NCBI GenBank assembly: GCA_016765335.1 | Contig: JAESQE010000105.1 | Location: forward strand, 1 to 7,316 | Length of the DNA: 7,316 nt | Direction of reading: 5' to 3' | Origin: Planctomycetaceae bacterium | GTDB taxonomy: Bacteria > Planctomycetota > Planctomycetia > Planctomycetales > Planctomycetaceae | Shown here: piece by piece, positions 1 through 5,676 of the stretch | Layout of the letters: every line of letters begins with the position of its first letter | Numbering within the stretch: position 1 is the stretch's first letter | Notes under the pieces: model-generated | Told to the model about the DNA's origin: nothing | What the model saw: the letters and a program-made list of their open reading frames with translations, nothing else | The model's database searches: none | Translations under genes and position numbers: made by a program

Positions 1-262
1 GAGGGGACTTAATTTTTGCAAATTGAATCAGCGTAGCATTGAGAGCTTCGGTATCTCCCCGGTAAGACAGATATTCGTTGCCGTTAACCCATGACTGGTG
101 TTGCCGTGCTGGTAAATTCACAACATCCATAATTCCTGGCCAGAGAGGATAGTTTGAAGCTAATAGCGGCTTGGTATTCACACCCGACCAACCACCAGAA
201 TAACCAGTGACCGGAAATATCAGCACGGTCAACAACACAAGCAGCGACATAACCAAACGCAT
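1..262 (-). CDS. Secreted protein of unknown function, N-terminal part (runs off left edge)
   Basis: The minus-strand frame from the ATG at 262 is open to the window edge, giving 87 residues without a stop. Residues 2-20 form a typical signal peptide: an Arg at position 2 and then a run of Leu, Val, Ile and Phe (MRLVMSLLVLLTVLIFPVTG), followed by small residues. The mature part is protein-like, with segments such as NYPLWPGIMDVVN and YRGDTEALNATLIQFAKIK. AAGGGA lies 8 bases before the ATG and would serve as ribosome binding site. A start 73 bases further upstream is possible only in another frame, whose product lacks a signal peptide and is rich in Cys and Trp. I do not recognise the family. 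The RGDTEALN-type segment feels like an uncharacterised planctomycete secreted family, but that is an impression. The protein is probably exported. The C-terminus lies outside the window. Confidence 0.75.
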   Translation of the reverse strand, partial: MRLVMSLLVLLTVLIFPVTGYSGGWSGVNTKPLLASNYPLWPGIMDVVNLPARQHQSWVNGNEYLSYRGDTEALNATLIQFAKIKSP

Positions 263-336
263 AACCAAGTCCCTTCGAAGAATAAGAACACCGATGTAAT
301 TTGCAGCGGAAATAACAGACACTCTGACCACGCATT

Positions 337-364
337 TTTACAGTACAAATACCAACAACGTCAA
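337..364 (-). promoter_or_regulatory. Possible sigma-70-type promoter of the left-edge gene
   Basis: Read on the minus strand, TTGACG (359-364) and TGTAAA (337-342) are separated by 16 bases. Transcription would start about 70 bases before the ATG at 262. The insertion sequence ends at 396, so it did not remove this promoter. The -10 box is a weak match, so the call is tentative. Confidence 0.35.
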
Positions 365-380
365 GACGAATCGGCCCTCA

Positions 381-400
381 CGTTGGGCCGCCACCCAACG
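381..400. repeat. Perfect 7-bp stem-loop at the outer left end of the insertion sequence
   Basis: CGTTGGG (381-387) and CCCAACG (394-400) are exact reverse complements around a 6-base loop. The right arm overlaps the first bases of the left terminal inverted repeat of the IS. No T-tract follows on either strand. It may be part of the insertion target or a barrier to transcription entering or leaving the element; neither is shown. Confidence 0.5.
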
Positions 401-411
401 CTGGTAACGAT
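396..411 (+). repeat. IS terminal inverted repeat, transposase 3' side
   Basis: CAACGCTGGTAACGAT, an exact reverse complement of 1850-1865. Similarity continues weakly inward as a T-rich run. It starts seven bases beyond the transposase stop codon. Confidence 0.85.
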
Positions 412-417
412 ATTTTT

Positions 418-1752
418 TCAGAATAGTGCTGCTTTTTGTTTTTGTAGAAAAGTGGCCTCGATGATTCTTGGTTGACCGCAACGGCGGTGCCTTTCCTTGC
501 ATGGATAATTACGGCTCTGCTTGCTGGTGGTGCGGTGTGACTCATCTGCGATCAGCCCAGTACTGAGTGCAACGTGTAGCGAAAAGTGAGAGGTGGCTAA
601 AATGGAAACGATAAATACCGTCTGTTCGAAAACTCGTATTGTCTGCACAGGACTTAACTTTTTGATGGGCTTCCCTTCACGTTTTAATGTCTGTTTCCCG
701 ATCGCAAAAGCGGACCAGATTCCCAGCAGTGTCCAGTTCAATTCGATGATGACATTCTCGCCGAGTGCGACAACAAAGTTGACGCCGCTCACAGGATTCT
801 TTTAACGAACGAAAAAAACTTCAAGCCCCCAACGTAATTTGTAAAGTTCAGCAGCTTGATCATCAGTCATTTCCAGTTCATTGGTCACCAGATAAATGGC
901 CTGATCCCCTTTGTTGATTTGAATCAATCGTAATAGAGTCGGAGGATCGCACTTATTCATTCGACCGGCTGGCCAGTAATAAACGACTCCTTTTTGGCTG
1001 GGGTGTTTTTCCAGATTCTTAACCAAAGTGATGTTCGCGCCGACACGAAATAGAAACGTTCTTTTCGATTGAATAACCTGCGACCAAAGCCGATAGCCTA
1101 CTTATTCAGCATCTGCGATGAGGCGAGCATTGGCGGGAAGAGTGTTGATCATACTCAGCAAATTCACCCGTTCGCTGCCGGATGAACCATCAATATGCCA
1201 GCGATAAGGCAGTCCGGTTCCTATAAGCCACACAGTTGTCACGAGTAATTGCACAGTCGCTGCCTTGGCTGCGTCAGATTTTCTGCGATACGTTTTCTTT
1301 TTCTTTGTTGTCTGGCTGGCAGAGAATTCTTTTTGGTTGGCTTCGGTTCGTGGTGCACTGAATTTTGTCCCATCTACTGCAAAATTCACCTTCCCTCCAG
1401 AAGGCCAATGCCCTGATATTTTCGAAGTGAAGGCTGCGAAACAATCAATAACCTGAGGAACCAGCTGCTTACTGACAGACTTCAAAGCATTTTGGAATCC
1501 CTGCCTGCTCGCAAAGTCTTGCGTTCCCAGAACGGTGTTTGCAACGACCATCGCCGTGAGAACTCGTTGAGCCAGTGCTCCCTGATGCGTCCATCCCCAT
1601 GTAATAATAGCCACAATGGCTAACCATTGTTGTTCCAATTGCGCATTGCCATGTCGCTGTTGGTAATCGTCATTGGCTGGGAGTAATTGCTCAAAGATCT
1701 CTTTCAATTCATCCGCAATTGTGCAAAGATTTTGTTGGGTTTGATGTGTCAT
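418..1752 (-). pseudogene. IS4-family DDE transposase, disrupted
   Basis: Read from the ATG at 1752, the protein shows the IS4 layout. The first catalytic Asp is in FAVDGTKF (residue 127) and the second in LIADAE (residue 214). The third motif appears as YKLRWGLEVFF followed, in a shifted frame, by RSLKESC, which gives the Y-(2)-R-(3)-E-(6)-K signature. Three lesions are visible. A TAA stop (1102-1104) sits where family members usually have an aromatic residue before VGY. A one-base loss near 811 moves the frame just after the catalytic Glu. A one-base gain near 763 restores it before GENVIIELNWTLLG. A good ribosome binding site (AGGAAAGGA) precedes the ATG. Full length would be about 444 codons, normal for the family. 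The stretch around 540-610 also reads poorly and may hold further damage. The gene cannot make a functional transposase as it stands. Confidence 0.9.
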
Positions 1753-1754
1753 TT

Positions 1755-1770
1755 CAGGATTCCTTTCCTG
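1755..1770 (-). promoter_or_regulatory. Transposase ribosome binding site inside a small hairpin
   Basis: On the transcript, CAGGA and TCCTG pair around AAGGAA, so the AGGAAAGGA ribosome binding site lies in the stem and loop of a 5-bp hairpin just before the transposase ATG. Hairpins that mask transposase translation are a known control in insertion sequences. Here the stem is short, so any effect would be modest. Confidence 0.3.
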
Positions 1771-1849
1771 TCTGAGTGCAAATAAAGTTGGTTCACACGC
1801 ATTGTCAACAGACCGCAGACCACATCAAGCCCTGTTTTCAAGCAAATAA

Positions 1850-1861
1850 ATCGTTACCAGC

Positions 1862-1865
<4 letters not shown>
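1850..1865 (-). repeat. IS terminal inverted repeat, transposase 5' side
   Basis: ATCGTTACCAGCGTTG, the exact reverse complement of 396-411. It lies about 100 bases upstream of the transposase start. The next 26 bases belong to the arm of another inverted repeat (1862-1891), so the two elements abut or overlap by four bases. Confidence 0.85.
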
Positions 1866-2076
<211 letters not shown>

Positions 2077-2446
2077 TTCGCTTTGCTTGTTCCGGCCTAC
2101 GGTCTGATCTTCATGTCAATACCTCGGGTTACTACGCAACACAGACAACTTTGAACGGGATTATCTGTGCGGCCCGATTCCTGAATCGCCCGTGTGACTT
2201 GTGTATAAATGACAGGGCTTTAACCAAAAGGCACTCGAAGATGGGTGCAAGCAGATCATCGTGTATCGAGTTCACTAATAGGGGACTTAAAGATAAATAA
2301 TCTCAGTGAATTGGAAATTGCAGCGGAATTAAATTTCTATGAAATGTTGGGGCACTTAGGGCTTGTCTTCCTGAGAAATTCTCGGCAAGATACATGAAGT
2401 TAATCACATCCCAGGCCTGTCCGAAGCGGTTGCCCTGTTTTTTTGT
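2077..2446. other. Gene-free stretch upstream of csrA
   Basis: No frame here looks like a protein and none has a credible start. The only structures are a short perfect palindrome CGATTC-CT-GAATCG (2175-2188) and a T-run (2438-2444) preceded by a weak 4-bp stem. It may hold remnants of older genes or repeats too decayed to identify by eye. Confidence 0.5.
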
Positions 2447-2475
2447 TTGGCATCGAAGGCAAGCTGGATTATACA
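2447..2475 (+). promoter_or_regulatory. Promoter of the csrA-uppS operon
   Basis: TTGGCA (2447-2452) and TATACA (2470-2475) are separated by exactly 17 bases and both match the sigma-70 consensus well. Transcription would start near 2482, giving a very short leader of about 13 bases that begins just before the csrA ribosome binding site GAAGG (2484-2488). Confidence 0.6.
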
Positions 2476-2494
2476 TATTATTTGAAGGCTGAAA

Positions 2495-2689
2495 ATGAAG
2501 ATTATTTCTCGTGGTGCTGGAGAGCAAATCGTCATTGATGATCATATCACAGTGACAATTCAACAAATTGATGATGGAAAAGTTGTCCTGTCAATTGCTT
2601 CTTCGCAAAACAAAACGGCTTACCGAGAAGAAATCATCACACTGAAAAACGACGAACAGGCCCCCTCTTTTCAAAACATGACCCAATAA
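2495..2689 (+). CDS. csrA: CsrA-family RNA-binding translational regulator, divergent
   Basis: The 64-residue product matches the CsrA/RsmA pattern through most of its length. It starts MKIISRGAGEQIVIDDHITV (family form LxLSRKxGExIxIGDxIxV), continues with IDDGKVVLSIASS, and has YREEI at 43-47. The two RNA-contacting arginines of CsrA, at positions 6 and 44, are both present at exactly those positions. CsrA proteins are small homodimers that bind GGA motifs in mRNA leaders and usually block ribosome entry, controlling carbon use, motility and surface growth. The central stretch after IASS lacks the usual APK and has SQNK instead, and an 18-residue polar tail follows REEI, so this may be a paralogue rather than the main CsrA. 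GAAGG lies 6 bases before the ATG. uppS starts 13 bases after the stop, so the two are probably co-transcribed. No ANGGA site is visible in its own short leader, which argues against simple autoregulation. Confidence 0.82.
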   Translation: MKIISRGAGEQIVIDDHITVTIQQIDDGKVVLSIASSQNKTAYREEIITLKNDEQAPSFQNMTQ

Positions 2690-2702
2690 GAAGGTCATGT
2701 CG

Positions 2703-3485
2703 ATGAGATTTAAAACCAAAACATCGACCTCTAACGCAACCGAACATTGCGAGCAGCCCTTGTCGTCAGAAAAAAAGGCCAATCTCCCTAAGCACGTCGC
2801 CATCATTATGGATGGAAATGGTCGCTGGGCGCAATCGCGAGGTATGCCTCGTATTGAAGGGCATCGGCGAGGTGCAAAATCCGTTCGCAAAACGGTTGAA
2901 TTGGCTGCCAGCCTGGGCTTGGAACAACTGACGCTTTATTGCTTGAGTAGTGAGAACTGGAAACGCCCAGCCGCAGAGCTTTCGTTTCTGATGTACCTGC
3001 TCGAAAAATATTTGATTGAAGAACGCAAAGAAATCATGCGTCAAAAGCTGCAATTTTCTGTCATTGGACGCAGCGACGATCTCCCCAAAAACATCCTCAA
3101 AGAGATCGATACAACGATTAAGCTAACAGCCGGGCATACCGGGATGAGACTTTGCCTGGCGTTAAATTATGGTGCTCGGGGCGAAATTATCGATGCTGTT
3201 AAGATAATTGCAAAGCAAGTTCAACGGGGAGAACTGGATCCGGAACAAATTGACGAAGATGTCCTGTCATCACATCTTTATACCGCAGGCATGCCCGACC
3301 CCGATTTACTCATTCGTACTTCGGGCGAAATGCGGATCAGCAACTTCTTATTATGGCAAATCAGCTATTCAGAATTGTGGGTCACGGACAAACATTGGCC
3401 CGAATTTGAAAAAGAAGATTTCGAAGCCGCTCTCCAATCATATTCGACCCGCAACCGTCGCTTCGGCGGTTTAAGTAGCACTTAG
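2703..3485 (+). CDS. uppS: Isoprenyl transferase (undecaprenyl diphosphate synthase)
   Basis: This is a cis-prenyltransferase of the UppS family. It extends farnesyl diphosphate with isopentenyl diphosphate to give the C55 lipid carrier used in cell-wall and surface polysaccharide synthesis, acting at the cytoplasmic side of the membrane. All signature regions are present: HVAIIMDGNGRWAQSRG with the catalytic Asp (residue 37 from this start), EGHRRGA, CLSSENWKRP, LNYGARGEI, and near the C-terminus DPDLLIRTSGE then RISNFLLWQ, ending in NRRFGG. At 260 residues it is a normal length, with a polar N-terminal extension of about 28 residues. Start choice: an upstream ATG at 2697 is in frame, but AGAAGG (2689-2694) is only 2 bases from it and 8 bases from the ATG at 2703, so 2703 is favoured. 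The usual neighbours in many bacteria (cdsA, dxr, frr) are absent. Here it follows csrA and is transcribed with it. Confidence 0.96.
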   Translation: MRFKTKTSTSNATEHCEQPLSSEKKANLPKHVAIIMDGNGRWAQSRGMPRIEGHRRGAKSVRKTVELAASLGLEQLTLYCLSSENWKRPAAELSFLMYLLEKYLIEERKEIMRQKLQFSVIGRSDDLPKNILKEIDTTIKLTAGHTGMRLCLALNYGARGEIIDAVKIIAKQVQRGELDPEQIDEDVLSSHLYTAGMPDPDLLIRTSGEMRISNFLLWQISYSELWVTDKHWPEFEKEDFEAALQSYSTRNRRFGGLSST

Positions 3486-3570
3486 TATTTCAGCTGCCAT
3501 GAATTGCCAGTTGTATTACTTCCTGTCAATATCCTTGTCGGGAACAAGTGAGAACTGACAAATGATTTCG

Positions 3571-3707
3571 ACCACGGAGACGCAGAGGGCGCGGAGTTAA
3601 AAAGAAGCAGTAAGATATTCAGAAGATCCTAAGAGGCATGACGTCTCGTTTTGCGAGAGAAGAAGAATCGTCCAAGTTTTCCTCTGTGATCTCTGTGCCT
3701 CCGTGGT
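3571..3707. repeat. Intergenic element bounded by CCACGGAG-type inverted repeats
   Basis: The left end (3571-3596, starting ACCACGGAGACGCAGAG) and the reverse complement of the right end (3682-3707, starting ACCACGGAGGCACAGAG) agree at 20 of 26 positions, including the first nine. Near the middle is a hairpin TCTCG-N5-CGAGA (3644-3658). The interior is purine-rich and has no gene. Sequences of the form CCACGGAGGCACAGAG are, to my knowledge, widespread as intergenic repeats in environmental bacteria, and this pairing looks like a complete copy. It could be a MITE-like element or a transcribed foldback between uppS and marR. Confidence 0.7.
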
Positions 3708-3743
3708 TTATTTTACTTGTTCCTGTTTAATTCCACCGGGTAG

Positions 3744-3773
3744 CTCATACGATCCCGTTTAGGGTCGTGTGAG
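3744..3773. repeat. 12-bp stem-loop between uppS and marR
   Basis: CTCATACGA-(T)-CCC (3744-3756) pairs with GGG-TCGTGTGAG (3762-3773) around a GTTTA loop, with one bulged T and one G-T wobble. No T-tract follows on the plus strand, so it is not a standard terminator. It could be an RNA 3' end for uppS, a repeat, or a regulatory structure upstream of marR. Confidence 0.55.
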
Positions 3774-3878
3774 TTGATATTGAGGACACTTCCAATGATT
3801 TTTTTATTGAGCTTGCCAATATTGCCGGGCATGGGCAACTCCATCAAGCTTGCATAGAAAAGAATTTCGATTTTCCTG

Positions 3879-3907
3879 TTGACTTACTCCAGGTAGTTGT
3901 ATATAAA
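3879..3907 (+). promoter_or_regulatory. marR promoter, probably giving a leaderless mRNA
   Basis: TTGACT (3879-3884) and TATAAA (3902-3907) have a 17-base spacer, a near-consensus sigma-70 promoter. The marR ATG is at 3914, which is where transcription would begin (6-7 bases after the -10 box). No ribosome binding site precedes the ATG (AAAACCTTT), consistent with leaderless translation. Confidence 0.6.
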
Positions 3908-3909
3908 AC
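3896..3909. promoter_or_regulatory. Probable MarR operator (degenerate) over the marR -10 box
   Basis: GTTGTA-TA-TAAAAC resembles the perfect palindrome at 4370-4383 (GTTGTA-TC-TACAAC), with an identical left half and one changed base in the right half. It covers the whole -10 box, so a bound dimer would block marR transcription. MarR-family proteins typically bind such short palindromes and repress their own genes. Confidence 0.55.
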
Positions 3910-3913
3910 CTTT

Positions 3914-4342
3914 ATGAGCAATCCTTGTCCGGAACTTCCTTGTTTTTGTGCAGCCTTTAGACGAGTCGAACGCATGCTGACTCGGCACTATGATGGTTAT
4001 TTGCGAGAATGTGGATTGCAGTCATCCCAATTGGGGATTCTGTTTTTTGCATTCCGTAGCGGGAAAATGACACAACAAGAAATTGCTCAGCAACTTTCGA
4101 TGGATAAAGCGACCCTGTCTCGCAATCTTCAACTGTTAATCCGAGATGGATATCTGAAATCTCAGCCCGGGGAAGATCGCAGAACACGATTTATCACATT
4201 GACTGCTGCCGGTAAGAAAAAAGCGAGGCAGGCGACTCCGTTATGGGAAGATGCTCAGGCGGCAATGAGTGAAAAATTGGGCAAGGATTTCGAAGGCCTT
4301 TTGTCCAAGCTGAATCAACTACCATCGCGACTCAGTCAGTAA
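3914..4342 (+). CDS. MarR-family winged helix transcriptional regulator with N-terminal Cys cluster
   Basis: The 142-residue product has MarR architecture: an N-terminal dimerisation helix (about 10-32), a winged helix-turn-helix with MTQQEIAQQLSMDKATLSRN as its recognition part (52-71), the wing GEDRRTRFITLT (86-97) with the DRR motif typical of MarR wings, and a C-terminal helical part starting near residue 100. Cys residues at 5, 10, 12 and 33 stand out. MarR proteins with Cys near the dimer interface, such as OhrR, respond to oxidants or electrophiles, so redox sensing is plausible, though this protein is not shown to be one of them. It lies directly before a cupin gene (63-base gap) on the same strand, and matching palindromes precede both genes, suggesting local repression of the block 3914-5520. 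The start is set by the family-like FRRVERML segment just after the Cys cluster and by the promoter position. Confidence 0.93.
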   Translation: MSNPCPELPCFCAAFRRVERMLTRHYDGYLRECGLQSSQLGILFFAFRSGKMTQQEIAQQLSMDKATLSRNLQLLIRDGYLKSQPGEDRRTRFITLTAAGKKKARQATPLWEDAQAAMSEKLGKDFEGLLSKLNQLPSRLSQ

Positions 4343-4369
4343 CGGCCTTCATGTTTTTTTGCAATATTA

Positions 4370-4383
4370 GTTGTATCTACAAC
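4370..4383. promoter_or_regulatory. Probable MarR operator in front of the cupin gene
   Basis: GTTGTA-TC-TACAAC is a perfect 6+6 palindrome with a 2-base centre, 22 bases before the cupin ATG. The same core appears over the marR -10 box (3896-3909). The shape and spacing are typical of MarR-family operators. I could not fix the cupin promoter boxes around it. Confidence 0.65.
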
Positions 4384-4405
4384 GTAACGAAAAGGTTTAA
4401 AGAAA

Positions 4406-4849
4406 ATGTCTTGTAAAAACGTAGCAGAAGCGATCAGTGTATTTCAGGCTGGACCAATGCAGGATTGGTTTGAAAACCACGTTGTTAAACATCCCACACG
4501 AGGGAAGATTCCCGGCAAGGTTTTTCTCAAGGAGCCTCTGAATTTAACTGGGGCAGAAATCTCACTCGGTTCGATACCTCCTGGAGAAGGAGTTCCCTTT
4601 ATTCACACGCACAAGCAAAACGAGGAGGTCTACATTTTCCTGACAGGGCATGGCGAAATGTTACTCGATGGCGAATCGCACTCCATTGAACCGGGCACTG
4701 TTTTTCGTGTTGCCACCCGTGTTGAGCGTACCTGGAGAAACACTGGCCCGGTGCCTTTAACGTATATTGTTATTCAAGCAAAAACAGATTCCCTTGAGCA
4801 ATGGACCGGGGAAGATGGCAATATCACCGGCGAGGCTCCTTGGGCATAA
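4406..4849 (+). CDS. Small single-domain cupin protein
   Basis: The 147-residue product is a single beta-barrel cupin. Motif 1 is clear: G62 leads into HTH (His67, His69), then Glu74 and the conserved Gly81, in EVYIFLTGHGEMLLDG. Motif 2 has PG (96-97) and the final Asn (112), but the metal-binding His expected between them is replaced by Arg108 (VERTWRN). The metal site would then have at most two His and one Glu, so the protein may bind metal weakly, bind a ligand without metal, or be a specialised branch. Single-domain cupins include small-molecule dioxygenases, isomerases, quercetinase-like proteins and ligand sensors; the substrate cannot be read from the sequence. AAAGG lies 10 bases before the ATG. 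The gene sits between marR and a CMD-family gene, with an operator palindrome upstream and a hairpin downstream. Confidence 0.88.
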   Translation: MSCKNVAEAISVFQAGPMQDWFENHVVKHPTRGKIPGKVFLKEPLNLTGAEISLGSIPPGEGVPFIHTHKQNEEVYIFLTGHGEMLLDGESHSIEPGTVFRVATRVERTWRNTGPVPLTYIVIQAKTDSLEQWTGEDGNITGEAPWA

Positions 4850-4860
4850 TCGCTTGTTAC

Positions 4861-4897
4861 AGGGAGCAGGAATCGCGAAACATTTTTTCTGCTCCCT
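4861..4897 (+). terminator. Intrinsic terminator or attenuator after the cupin gene
   Basis: AGGGAGCAG (4861-4869) and CTGCTCCCT (4889-4897) form a perfect 9-bp stem with a 19-base loop. The following TTGATTTT is only a moderate T-tract, so partial read-through into the next gene is likely. It may lower expression of the CMD gene relative to the cupin. Confidence 0.55.
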
Positions 4898-4926
4898 TTG
4901 ATTTTGGTAAATCGATTCAATAAATT
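4898..4926 (+). promoter_or_regulatory. Possible separate promoter for the CMD-family gene
   Basis: TTGATT (4898-4903) and TAAATT (4921-4926) have a 17-base spacer. Each matches the consensus at four of six positions. It starts directly after the hairpin at 4861-4897, so the CMD gene could be transcribed alone as well as by read-through. Confidence 0.35.
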
Positions 4927-4962
4927 ATATCAAACATTTTATTCAAACACATGGAGAAAATC

Positions 4963-5520
4963 GTGGCTCATCTTGAAGTACAAACGAAACAGAACGCCTC
5001 TTCAGAGACAGCAGAAATTCTTGCAGCAGCCGAAGCAAAGTATGGATTTATTCCCAACTTGCTGGGAGTGATGGCACAGGCTCCTATCGCGGCCAAGGCG
5101 TATACGTCTTTGATGGGTTTGATGATGCAGTCAAGTTTCACTCCAACAGAAAGACACGTTGTCTGGTTTACAATTAACGCTGAACACAACTGCCAATACT
5201 GCATGGCTGCCCACACTGCAATTGCCAAGCAGGAAAGAATTTCCGAAGACATCATCCATTCAGCTCGCAGCGGACAACCGTATCAAGAGGAACGTCTTCA
5301 AGAATTGCGAGAGTTCACAAAGGCATTGGTCATCCAGCGTGGTCATGTGTCTGATGAAGTAACCCAGCAGTTTCTGGATGCAGGCTTTACGAGACAGAAT
5401 ATATTGGAAATTGTCACTGCAATTGCTCACAAGGTTCTTTCAAATTACACCAATCATCTTGCAAACACGCCCGTTGATGAGGCATTTTCTCCGTTCGCCT
5501 GGGAAAAAGATGCTGTCTAA
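4963..5520 (+). CDS. Carboxymuconolactone decarboxylase family protein (AhpD-like, CxxC-x3-H)
   Basis: The 185-residue product belongs to the CMD/AhpD fold. Its core is NCQYCMAAH, with Cys77, Cys80 and His84 preceded by Glu63 in TPTERHVVWFT, the arrangement used by AhpD-type peroxidase partners to reduce disulfides or peroxides. The N-terminal AKYGFIPNLLGVMAQAP is common in the longer peroxidase-related members. The presence of both Cys argues for a redox role rather than ring decarboxylation. It probably acts in the cytoplasm; no signal peptide is seen. Start choice: an ATG at 4951 is in frame but has no ribosome binding site, whereas GGAG (4953-4956) lies 6 bases before the GTG at 4963, giving an N-terminus of MAHLEVQ. 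The gene follows the cupin after a hairpin and is closed by a strong terminator. Together with the Cys-rich MarR it suggests an oxidant or electrophile response unit (inference). Confidence 0.9.
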   Translation: MAHLEVQTKQNASSETAEILAAAEAKYGFIPNLLGVMAQAPIAAKAYTSLMGLMMQSSFTPTERHVVWFTINAEHNCQYCMAAHTAIAKQERISEDIIHSARSGQPYQEERLQELREFTKALVIQRGHVSDEVTQQFLDAGFTRQNILEIVTAIAHKVLSNYTNHLANTPVDEAFSPFAWEKDAV

Positions 5521-5550
5521 TCTAGGGTCGCTGCGAAATTACTTTTGTCA

Positions 5551-5597
5551 AAAACCTCTCTGTCCTGTGCGATACACGCGGGGCAGGGAGGTTTTTT
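5551..5597 (+). terminator. Strong intrinsic terminator after the CMD-family gene
   Basis: AACCTCTCTGTCC (5553-5565) pairs with GGGCAGGGAGGTT (5581-5593), a 13-bp stem with two G-T wobbles, followed by TTTT and preceded by an A-run. The inner TGTG…CACG can extend the stem. The flanking A- and T-runs would also let it work on the opposite strand. It marks the end of the marR-cupin-CMD block. Confidence 0.85.
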
Positions 5598-5676
5598 CTT
5601 GATGCCATCAGTCCGGCATGGTATCATTGCTGCTCAGCCTTCCTCATAATTCTTGCCTTGAATTCCGGTTTCTCTG

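Noticed and set aside
84..335. An 83-codon minus-strand frame rich in Cys, Tyr and Trp
   Set aside because: It overlaps the left-edge secreted gene in another frame. The overlapping frame has a signal peptide, a ribosome binding site and protein-like composition; this one has none of these.
811..818. T TTT TTC slippery heptamer in the transposase, suggesting programmed -1 frameshifting
   Set aside because: A -1 slip would restore RSLKESC, but the new frame does not lead into the conserved ELNWTLLG segment, which needs a second shift. A nonsense codon also lies upstream. Decay is the simpler reading.
2412..2444. Possible terminator: CAGG/CCTG stem followed by seven Ts
   Set aside because: The stem is only four pairs with an 18-base loop, and no gene ends nearby.
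2303..2566. A minus-strand frame containing CLRCQTKK and AWDVINFMYLAENF, faintly like the end of a cytochrome c domain
   Set aside because: There is no CxxCH, no upstream domain and no start signal, and it runs antisense into csrA. The resemblance rests on very few residues.
5601..5625. 8-bp hairpin GATGCCAT/ATGGTATC right after the strong terminator
   Set aside because: It is short, has one wobble, a 9-base loop and no T-tract, and is redundant with the terminator just upstream.
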